A stretch of 64,000 nt of DNA from Magicicada septendecula (taxonomy: Eukaryota; Arthropoda; Insecta; Hemiptera; Cicadidae): NCBI GenBank assembly GCA_034769895.1, contig CM068368.1, positions 689,703,877-689,767,876 of the forward strand. Reading direction: 5' to 3'. A model generated the notes under the pieces. The model was not told where the DNA came from and ran no database searches. It saw only the letters and a program-made list of their open reading frames with translations. Position numbers and translations under genes: made by a program. This document shows, one piece after another, positions 55,874-64,000 of this stretch (the first letter of the stretch is position 1; every line of letters starts with the position of its first letter).

Positions 55874-56919
55874 ATATATATATATGGGAACTTACTCAGG
55901 CACGTTTTAAACGTAAATCATGTCTCATTCAAAGTAATAGTATTCTCAGATTCTATGGAGTAAAAAACTATGTGTTTTAAATAAATTCTGCACCACGTGG
56001 TAACCTCAATTTCACTCAAAGTAATAAGTTCATAAGATGTTACAGAGCCAAGATAAATTATTATATTGCAAAAGCAACTCACATTCAGTGAGGTTCAGGT
56101 TATAAAGGGTTATAAAGAATCATTGTTAGAGAGTTTTTTTAAGTAAGGCATGTTGGCCAAAATAATGTTACCAAGTTTTATTATGTAGCACATAACTAGG
56201 TGTTGTTTTTATATATGATTTTGGAGGGTGTCCAAACAGTGGGGGCATTTGTGTGTGGTCTCTCACTAAAAATATAATATGTGATCAGGGTTCGCCGAAC
56301 AGAGACAAGTCCTGCTACATGACTGAAAGAATGACATCTTAAAAGCTCCACACTCGACACCGAAGAGAATAAGACCACAACAACCACAACAACATGCCAA
56401 TAATAAGATCGCCACGTTACAAATAAGAGATCATCCTTCTGGACACATAAGCAGGTGAAAAACAACCATTTATAATTAACACGTAGAATCAACATGGCAC
56501 CAGTTATACATAATCATCAGTTTTTACCTTTCAAGTTAAACATTCATTTGGATCCCCAATTGATGGGACAGTTTAGTATGAACACTAAGAATTAATTGTA
56601 AAATTTCAATATATGTATAGTAAATTGTCAGTTCAGAGACTGACATGTCTACAACACAGCATCCAACTTAGATTTCCACTCATTTCTTTATAGGGCTTTC
56701 GCTACAGATTTAAAGTCAGTTTTGTTATTAGTAATTTTCTCAAGTTTAATTTACTATGCATAAAAACATATATTTTCTCTTATTTTTAAAATCAGGTTAT
56801 GTAATTTGTATAAAAAGATTACTGGGGAGGTAGGTGAATTTTTAATTAGTTTCAACCAAGCTATGCATGTCGAAACACTTTTCAACTTGTTTGTCGAAAC
56901 AAGGTTGTTGAGACAAATT
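55874..56919 (+). other. E noncoding interior, right of F
   Basis: AT-rich, no protein domain recognised. A short (TA)n lies at the F junction. Just before the 3' LTR, TTGTTGAGACAAATT repeats the start of the LTR (TGTTGAGAC), and no polypurine tract is visible. Confidence 0.5.
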
Positions 56920-57427
56920 TGTTGAGACTGGTCATAAGTTGAAGGAACATGTCCGTCTCTGACACACAAATGTATTTTTTTTATATAAGGTGCTAATATT
57001 GTGCAATTTTTCTCTTTTCATTAATTGGCCCTATTTTAGTCTATATAAATTCTTTATATTAATCATGGTAACTGGGGGGCGTTAATTATTTTAAACAATT
57101 TTTATTTCTCACCGTAATTAAGTAATTAAACACTTAGCCACTGAGGCACTTGGTTTTAAATTTTTAATGTCCTGGGGACATTTGTATGCAATACTTTATG
57201 ATACACATGACGTGCAATTAACCCACACCATGGGGGTACATTGATAGAAATAAATCTTTAATCCTAATTGGGATTCCTATAAAGAAGAAGTTAGAATTTA
57301 TATACACCAGAAGGGTAATATAAAAAGGGGCGTGGCAAGAGACCTTTAAGTATTTGTATACTATTGTATAATGTAATTTGTCTTGTGGAACATGTTATGT
57401 CTGTATATTTCTGTGTACATTTTGGGG

Positions 57428-57465
<38 letters not shown>

Positions 57466-58197
57466 TTATGCATTACTGTACTTTTGGTGGGAACTTGGGA
57501 TATAGGGATTTATTATTCAGGGTCTTTTACAACAGAAAGTTAACACATGTAGGCATGTGGATATATCCTTTTCATTTTCTTTTTAAGGGAGGTATTCTAT
57601 CTCAATAATCGTGGCTGATCATTTCTTTAAGGAAATTAATTATTTTATTTAACAAGTATAGGAAGTGTCACCTTTAAAGTTCATTTAATTGGTTGAGTAA
57701 TTATTTTAATTATTAATAGTAACTGGGAATGAAATCATTTATCTTCATTAATTTATATACTGCATTTTAAAAAGGAACACATGATATAAATTTTATATTT
57801 TATTACATAGTTTAATGGGAGCTTATTTTGAGGTTAATGATTATTTTAAAATTTCAATTCATTGATGGTGACATAGCAATTATTTTCTTGGATTCAGTTA
57901 ATATTTTTCAGGTGGCCTTGTTGAGAGGGTATACTTCTTTATTTAACCATTTAAAGGGGAATTATAAATCACTGTTGTATTTATTTGTTCATTATATTTT
58001 TATTATGAGATAGAATAATAAAATGGGATTGTTAATTATTTAATTCTTGAGTTTTCATTGCAAGTCCCGTCTCACTGGATCCAGCGCAATTTTTAGCTTC
58101 TCTAGGCCTTAGCCTAGTTTTAATTAACTTGTGGCCCCTCTTTACAAAAAGAAATATTCTTTTTGTTTTAACTACTCAAGATGAAGTAGGGGTTTCA
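56920..58197 (+). repeat. 3' LTR of E
   Basis: Copy of 43161-44446 with a shorter (TA)n and about four substitutions. Confidence 0.92.
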
Positions 58198-58230
58198 AAG
58201 ACTCCAAATTACTCATAGGTCGCCACCAAT
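58198..58230 (-). promoter_or_regulatory. leader of D, LTR-proximal part with primer-binding-like site
   Basis: On the minus strand TGGCGACCTATGAGTAATTT starts at 58225. With the 121 bases at 43040-43160 this gives a leader of about 149 nt. A donor-like CTGGTAAGTAAG lies just upstream at 58282-58271, as in related LTRs. Confidence 0.5.
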
Positions 58231-60700
58231 ATCTTTAAAGGACAGATATGGAGACCTTAAAACACTTTCACTTACTTACCAGGTTCGTTAGGCGAAATTT
58301 CCTATACGGGATAGGTGATGTTAATTTCGCGTAATAATTGACTTAACACATGGTTACGCTATTAATCCATTTTATTGATATTCATTTTAAAAAATTAATT
58401 ATTCTCTGTTTGTAACTCTTTAACAGTTCATCAAATTCTTTGCTTTATCAACTCTCTATAATATAATACGTTAAACATTTGTAACAATCAAGAATTAAAA
58501 ATTTTTAATATTATGATCGAAAAGACGTTACATACAGCAAGACACCCCTACACGAGCCACGAGCAATAAATAAAGAACAGTTTAACGATGTGTCAACTGA
58601 ACGTTTGCTTCGGACAATACGAATACGCTTCACATAACTTTACAATGGGAAATAAGGTTGGCCGTGACAGACTCGACTCAACCGAGATTTACAGCCTGCA
58701 ACATGCAAGATGAAAGGAACTATGTCAAGTAGCAATTTACGGAGAAACTGTGACGGACACACTGCAAGGTTAATTTGAAGTGTACCAGCGGTAAGAAAAG
58801 GGTGTAAGTACACAATGGTATTTACCCTGCATGAGAACTGACATCGATATCTAAAGAATGGAATCGAACTTGTGCACAGCGGGGGAACGTCTTACTGGCG
58901 ACAACTGATATTTACGACAGGGAGAAGGAGTGCCGTTTTGGAAACAATGACACGCTGCGTCAGGATAGCTAACGGAAAAGGGTCAAGGATAGTGAAACAA
59001 TAACAAAATACGACACATTGTTCGCGTGAGAACAGCAGCAGGGTCCGAAGTATGCTTAGACAAAGACCTGATCGACAGCCGAGAAATTGCTCTTGTTCCA
59101 GGAAAAGAGTATGGAGGCCTTCGACACGAACTTGTGGGGAGACAGGATACCCAATCACAACCCAGCATCTACCCAGAGGACAGGTGGAGAGGACCGTCGT
59201 CATCATGGCAACGGGAACGACGAATGAGAAGTGAAGAACGATAATCTTGCATAAGGGTAGGAGTTCTTCTGTCCTATCATGTTCGACCTGAGGCGTGTCT
59301 TCCAGAAGATTCCATTGTGGTAAACGATGCTTGATAAAAACTGTTTGCAGAGCACTCGGGAGGACAGTCTTCATACATTTTTCAACAGTCTTAATACAAT
59401 TTTCGAGAGTCTTCTTATAAATTTCTCAATCGTATACTTTAACAGTCTTCACGGAACTAAATCTTCTAGGTCTTAATACAGTTCGATTAACATACGGACA
59501 GCAGTGGGACTTTGAAACTCTGCTACGCGGTATATAATTAAGTGACTTAAACATTTCGATAGTGGCGAGTATCCGGTAATAGTGTACCTACAGCGACTAA
59601 ATCATGCGACATACGCCAGTGCTTAATAACTCTAGAGTTCTTTATTATACTCAGTTACCGCTCAATTCAGAACTGAACTAACCAATCGCAGTTTCATCAA
59701 TAACCGACGCGTAGAACTATTGTTAATGTTTTACCGGACAACAAAATCGTAACGTTGAACAGTGCGAAGCGATACAATATAATTTGGAACAATTACACCA
59801 CGGTATCAAAGACACTATACATTAATGTACACACAAGAAGTTCAACAATAGACAGTCAGATATATACACCATAGTTAATGATGAACTTACCCACACGACA
59901 CATGATTTAATAGACTCTAACAGTAACAGCCGAATCAACAGAAAATACACACAGCGCGAGTGAATCTGATCCGCGCGTGTTGAGTGTTACTGACATCACA
60001 GCTACGCAACTTCACACATATGGACCACCAACGAGAAGGAGTTACACCGATGGAAATATCGGATAAATCACTTTACAAGTAATCTTTATGCTATTCTTAT
60101 CATAAGAACTCTACTGTCCTGTCTCTTTTCAAGAAAACACCCTTGAGTATTTAAATTAAATATGATAAATATAATTAACGCTATTCATCTGAGGCAAGCA
60201 ATGAATGCATTAGTATAAGATTTATTGTTTGACTATTTGTGTTTTCCTATATATCGATTGTATTATATATGTATGTGTACGTTTTCCAGCAAACAACGTA
60301 TTGGATTCGCATTGTAATTTGATATATATACATGTGCTCTTTTATGAATGTATTTACAGGGAATCATCCATATTTATATATTGAAGTCTCTTTATTTAAT
60401 GATGTTAATAAATAAGTGTTTATTTTATCCAGAATATATGCGTTCATTATTGTCAAAGTTACCTCAGAACAAGAAAGTAATGGAACTTGAATCATTTATA
60501 GAAGTTTTTATTAATTTATACAATAATTAGAGTCTCAATGCAGTAATTATGCTAACATAAAGAACTAACGTATCACTTAGCTTCAATCAGTTGATATGAG
60601 TAACCTAATTGAGTGATTACACGATCTCATTTTACAAATTAGTATAATTACATAATTAATTAATTATTGTTGGCATAATTAATCCCCAATTGAAGTTGTA
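58231..60700. other. LTR-like and unassigned DNA (expected place of the D 5' LTR)
   Basis: The minus strand next to 58230 resembles the ends of family LTRs (GCCTAACGAACCTGGTAAGT against CGAACAAGGTAAGA in A2). I could not find a family LTR start (TGTAAC or TGTAAT) at the far side, nor a match to the D 3' LTR. Open frames over 58892-59374 on both strands show no domain. The right part (about 59400-60700) has the flavour of an F-like LTR and is followed by PBS-like sites. Confidence 0.35.
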
Positions 60701-60790
60701 TTTGGCGCTCCAGAACGCGGGGCGTAATAGGGATCAACTCCTTATATCTTTGTATTTGGCTCCCAAAGAACGTGGGGTTCGGAAATCACA
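60701..60790 (+). promoter_or_regulatory. two PBS-like sequences in a row
   Basis: TGGCGCTCCAGAACGCGGGG (near 60703) and TGGCTCCCAAAGAACGTGGG (near 60757), about 54 bases apart, both preceded by TTTGTATT or TTGTATT. Both resemble the tRNA-Lys-type site used by F. They may mark the 3' edge of an F-like LTR. Confidence 0.35.
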
Positions 60791-61130
60791 GATTAATTAA
60801 TTAAATCACGGTTAGCATAATAAATAACTCCCAATAATCTTTGTACATTTTAGAAAACCAAATTTATTACTTCAACTAATCAGTATACATTTTATTACAC
60901 GTCTGCCAAAAAGGAGTGTTATGTTTTCAGTGGTAGGATATGTATGTATGTATGTATGTTTGTTCCACCATAACTTTTTAACGGCTTTACCGATTTTGAT
61001 GTTCGATGGCTCGATGCATTCCTTACTTCACCAGAAGTGTCATAGGCTATATATCACCGTGAGTTGACTTCCGGAAGTGAATACAATTCTAAGGATTTTT
61101 TCTGTTCGTTTATTGGTCCAGGGAGGCAGC
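60791..61130. other. AT-rich DNA with (TATG)n and a repeat-like stretch
   Basis: (ATGT)n at about 60940-60960 followed by CCACCATAACTTTTTAACGG and CTTTACCGATTTTGATG, phrases common in insect interspersed repeats. Just before the Helitron frame, TTTATTGGTCCAG looks like a splice acceptor. Confidence 0.4.
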
Positions 61131-61415
61131 ATGGCAAAACAAGTTTTTGCAATTCAAAATGCTATTTTAACGAACAGAGAGGTGTCAGCATGTGAGTGCG
61201 CAGTGCGTCTGTGTCACCTTAAAATGCGGGATTCCTCATGAAAAGTGATCTTTGTTAATACTTGCTTTCCTGAGTTAAGGTACCGGATGTTGAGAATTGA
61301 TGATAATGCAAACGAGCCATACAGAAATATTCTTGACCGCTACGTTGCCAGGCCTCACGCGCTCGAAGAATTAAGTTTGCATGAATTCGCTGTCTGGTAT
61401 GAGCCTGTGACGTAC
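61131..61415 (+). pseudogene. Helitron helicase (PIF1-like domain) relic, interrupted by A2
   Basis: One frame with a single TGA at 61239-61241 reads A-I-L-T-N-R-E-V-S-A-C-E, then K-V-I-F-V-N-T, R-M-L, I-L-D-R-Y-V-A-R-P, L-E-E-L-S-L-H-E-F-A-V-W-Y. These are hallmark motifs of the RepHel protein of Helitrons in the stretch just upstream of its helicase core (N-R-E-V-S-A-Q-E, V-F-V-N-T, I-x-D-R-Y-x-x-R-P, L-x-E-F-A). The TGA replaces what is usually Arg, as expected of a CGA to TGA change. The frame is cut off at 61415 by the LTR of A2. Helitrons move by rolling-circle replication; this copy is dead. Confidence 0.75.
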
Positions 61416-62700
61416 TGTAACGGGACTAATCGGAGGGGTTTTTTATTTTATTAATTTTGGGTAAATTCATTTTCCACCTGTGTGATCAGCCACGTGTGAT
61501 ACAAAAGCTTGGTTCAAACAAAGGAGCTGTGATGAAGCAAGTACAATGGAATGTGCGTGTCGCCCACAACTGTTTGAATTCTTGGAACTTTGAGAATGTG
61601 TGACACACACGCACAAGCGCGCAAACACCAGCAGGTGCGCAACCGACACCGCATTGTTAAAACAACATGGCCTGGAGAAGAATTTTGTCTTACATGTGCG
61701 CTGGACATGCCGGAAACGTAATTATAAGTCACGCCTACCTTTGTGACGAAACCAGTGGCCGTGTAATTTCGTCAACGTCCAACACAAGGGAATTGTACGT
61801 GATACCATGAACAGAGACTATGACTTCGCACCACCAGGCAGTGAGTTCCCGTATTGTAAAACTGTGGAGAGGGAACTGCGAGAATACTTCTTCCCAGTGC
61901 TTCTTACCAACAGACCGCATGCGGTCCATATAAATTTTTACTAAAAGTTTTTTATCAAGGTCGGCCGACCTACCCAGTAAGAACCCGGATTATGTATATA
62001 TATAAAAAAATGAAAGTATTATAGAACAAACTAAAGTGACTGAAGTCGGAAGAATAACTATAAAATCAACAGTAAAGTGAAAAATGTGAATTAAACTTTC
62101 GGACTAAAACGCACATGGCCAAGAAAGGAGTAACACCGGTCGGGTAATCCAGCATAACAATTCATCTTTATCAAACTAATCAATTAAAGAAATATGGGGT
62201 TTATAATGGTATGAATGTTGTGAGTGGGCATTGCTGGGCCGCCTCAAAGTTAGAATTTAAGATAATACTTTAAGAACATTATATTTTCTTTTTTGTAAGA
62301 AATGATTTTAATAATATGTAGACATACCTTGTTTCTATTGTTTGGAGTATAACTCCGGAAGAGAGAAAAACATCGCAAAAATGGCAAAGCATAATTACTA
62401 TAAATCAGAATAAATAAAGTAATATGTTTGTTTGATTTGCTTTTGGAAAGAAATTACGTAAATGTCCATAATAGTTTTGGGAATATAAATAAATGAAAAG
62501 AAAGTAAAATTTAATGTCAAAGAATTGCGAAATAAATATAACTATAATGCTGAAATTGAGAGTATAGTTTATTGAAGAGTGTCAACCTAAGTCACGCTTA
62601 TTCTTCACGAATTCGTGCGAAGGACCTGGGGACCCGAACAAGGTAAGAGTCGTATTATATATTTAAATAATTATTTTGGCTATTGAGGAGTAGCTTCACA
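61416..62700 (+). repeat. 5' LTR of A2
   Basis: TGTAACGGGAC..TTCACA, 1285 bp, similar along its length to the A1 3' LTR. Splice-donor-like CAAGGTAAGA at about 62638-62647. The end is set by the PBS TGGCGCCACGAACTGTGAC at 62702, which differs from the tRNA-Lys-type site mainly by one extra base. Confidence 0.8.
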
Positions 62701-62908
62701 ATGGCGCCACGAACTGTGACAAGTTTATAAAAATAAATTTTAATAAACGGCACCTAAATGTGAATATAAGCGTGAGTTAGGAATACGTAAAAAATACAAA
62801 AAATTAGGTTATATGTAACTAAGACCTAATGAATACCTAAGGTATGTAAAATAAGAAGTGGTATAATACAGTATAATAAAATAAATGTGATAAATTTACA
62901 ATTCAAAA
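62701..62908 (+). promoter_or_regulatory. leader of A2 with primer-binding site
   Basis: PBS from 62702, then about 190 AT-rich bases to the gag ATG, the same layout as in B and C. Confidence 0.65.
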
Positions 62909-63676
62909 ATGTCAGAAAATAATGAAAGTACGGTAAGTGAAATGGCTGAATTTAATGAATCAGCTGTTATGAGTAGCCTTGAAGTACATTCAACTCCGAA
63001 TGTAGGTCAAGACGAAAAAAATATGAATATAAGTGGTACAAATGAAACAGATAGTACAGATGATTCGGGGATTCAGATAACCCCAAAATTAAGTAGGGAA
63101 AGTAAAATTAATGATGATGAAGTCAGCTTCACTGACAATAAAACAGAAAGTCAGTCTACACCGGTCCAAAGTAAAAAGTCTGACGATAGTTATGAAATGT
63201 TCAAAATGATACAAACAATGTTAGATATGAAATTTAATGAACAAAAGAGGGATTCTGATGTTAAATTCAATAAAATTAATAGCAAGTTCGATGAACAGAA
63301 TGTTAAATTCCATGAGTTGAAAAGCGAAATACACGAACAGAAAATAAAGTGTGAAAGCAATTTCAGTGAGTTAAAAAACCATATTAGTGAGATCAATAAG
63401 CGTTTTGAAAACAATAATGAAGAATTTGCCAGTAAACTTAATGAGTTGAATACTAAAGTAGATAGTTCAATAACAAACTTAGACATTAAAAATAATGAGA
63501 TAGATAGTCGTATGTCAGGAAGAATTGCTAAACAAATGCATGAGAATAATGAGAAATTAATAAGTTCAGTAAATGAATATAATAATAAAATAGAATTTAA
63601 AATAAATAAATGTAATACTGAAACCGAATGTAAGCTTAATAATGTAGTAATGACAATTGAAAAAATGAGTCAGAAT
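62909..63676 (+). pseudogene. gag: gag N-terminal part of A2, cut by the LTR of H
   Basis: 256 codons from ATG. M-S-E-N-N-E start like that of B; A-V-M-S-S-L-E-V-H-S-T-P and D-S-G-I-Q-I-T-P shared with B; then a very long coiled coil (about residues 90-256) with repeated K-F-x-E-L-K / K-F-N-E-Q units. The frame then runs into LTR sequence and stops at 63763, so the last 28 residues of the apparent protein are not gag. It is longer in coiled coil than B or C, so A2 may be the pol-bearing type whose capsid follows further on. The role would be Gag assembly. Confidence 0.75.
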
Positions 63677-64000
63677 TGTAGCGGGTCAATTTTTGGGTGT
63701 TTTTATTTTAACCGTATGGGGCAAGTACATTTTTATTTCTTTCATTTTGGTGCGGGCTTGTAAAAAGAAGTTGTGAAAATTATTGTGTAACGAAATTCAT
63801 TCCATTATAACAGAATGCATTGCAACGTTATTTTCCATGCAACAGCACGATGTTGAGAAACAGTGAGACAAAAGCGATACGCAGGTGTTATTGTGTAACG
63901 CGGCGAGCGAAGCATTTACCCCCTTCAAACTTCTCAGAAATCTGTACTTGTGTAGCGGCACACAGACACAACTGCCCCAACACAAGCTTGAGTGACGCAT
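63677..64000 (+). repeat. LTR of element H (B family), continues beyond the window
   Basis: Starts TGTAGCGGGTCAATTTTTGG and follows the B LTR closely (TGTAGCGGGTCGATTTTTGG), with TTTTAACCGT, TTGTGTAACG-type and CACAACTGC blocks in the same order but with many differences. Its other end is outside the window, so it could be a solo LTR or a full element. Confidence 0.85.

Larger units (their letters stand above)
43161..58197 (+). mobile_element. LTR element E (tRNA-Met primer type), gag-like ORF only, split by F
   Basis: LTRs 43161-44446 (1286 bp) and 56920-58197 (1278 bp), TGTTGAGACTGG..GGGTTTCA, followed by a PBS two bases inside. The interior, without F, is 44447-48432 plus 55874-56919. One gag-like frame; no protease, RT, RNase H or integrase. 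Four or so LTR substitutions were noticed, plus (TA)n length change, so it is fairly young. No polypurine tract is obvious before the 3' LTR, and no clear target duplication flanks the element. Confidence 0.85.
31961..58230 (-). mobile_element. gag-only LTR element D, minus strand, split by C and by E
   Basis: Pieces read in D's own direction: PBS-like site (58225 leftward), leader (58198-58224 and 43040-43160), broken gag (43039-41688), noncoding DNA (41687-40463 and 34258-32234) with the purine block, the multi-hairpin module and the 3' hairpin, then the start of the 3' LTR (32233 leftward). C separates the two halves of the 3' region with a clean target duplication. E sits inside the leader: the two leader parts sum to about 149 nt, close to the 172-208 nt of B, C and A2. 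No pol. The outer LTRs are damaged: the D 3' LTR is readable only for about 270 bp, and the 5' LTR does not visibly match it. Confidence 0.7.
61416..64000 (+). mobile_element. LTR element A2, 5' part, interrupted by element H, runs off the window
   Basis: A 5' LTR related to that of A1, a PBS and the start of a gag frame related to B, C and D. Inserted in a Helitron relic (GTAC precedes the LTR; the other side is outside the window). At 63677 an LTR of the B family begins within the gag frame. Whether A2 carries pol cannot be seen. Confidence 0.85.

Noticed and set aside
58892..59374. 160-codon minus-strand frame overlapped by plus-strand frames
   Set aside because: No domain, frames open on both strands, and it lies in an LTR-like region.

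Overview
Eukaryotic, AT-rich, probably insect (or other arthropod) genomic DNA made almost entirely of transposable elements nested in one another. The organism call is an inference from the mix of Ty3/Gypsy LTR elements, a jerky/Tigger (pogo) transposase, a DDE_3-type transposase common in insects, a Helitron helicase relic, and one recognisable host exon. There is no bacterial-style gene organisation, no CRISPR array, and no tRNA or rRNA gene that I could see.

Layout: (1) 1-8920, the 3' three quarters of an LTR retrotransposon (called A1) with broken gag, protease, RT, RNase H and integrase, a long structured 3' noncoding region and a 3' LTR. (2) 8921-10080, a tandem-repeat block. (3) 10081-10586 plus 18028-about 20145, remains of element G, split by the complete gag-only element B (10587-18027, target duplication AAAT). 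(4) About 20290-22187, a decayed jerky/Tigger transposon on the minus strand. (5) 24068-25408, a decayed DDE_3 transposase. (6) 26784-27025, the last coding exon of a calcyclin-binding protein (CACYBP/SIP) homologue on the minus strand, the only host gene recognised; 27026-31430 looks like ordinary intron or intergenic DNA. (7) About 31960-58230, a minus-strand gag-only element D, split by gag-only element C (34259-40462, target duplication ATAT) and by element E (43161-58197), which is itself split by element F (48433-55869, target duplication ATAC, two 2020-bp LTRs with no difference found by eye). (8) 58230-60900, LTR-like and unassigned DNA. (9) 61131-61415, a Helitron helicase relic interrupted by element A2 (5' LTR 61416-62700, gag from 62909), which is in turn interrupted by a B-family LTR (H) running off the window.

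The most interesting content is a family of LTR elements (A1, A2, B, C, D, G, H) in which the copies complete enough to judge (B, C, D) have no reverse transcriptase, yet two of them (B, C) keep a full-length open reading frame for a coiled-coil, gag-position protein of about 420-450 residues. Its C-terminal domain is unfamiliar and ends in a conserved R-L-[IL]-[FY]-[DN]-D-G-[GV] tail. These elements share with the pol-bearing A1 a set of RNA hairpins whose stems are kept while their bases change: several hairpins in the middle of the 3' noncoding region, a small TCTC/GAGA hairpin, and a 40-41-nt hairpin directly before the polypurine tract, capped by UUCG in three of five copies. C still carries a relic of the A1-type pol gene. 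Together this suggests gag-only satellites that keep the cis signals of an autonomous relative and move with borrowed enzymes. E and F, from other LTR families, have also lost RT, and in each a single in-frame stop lies at or just after gag.
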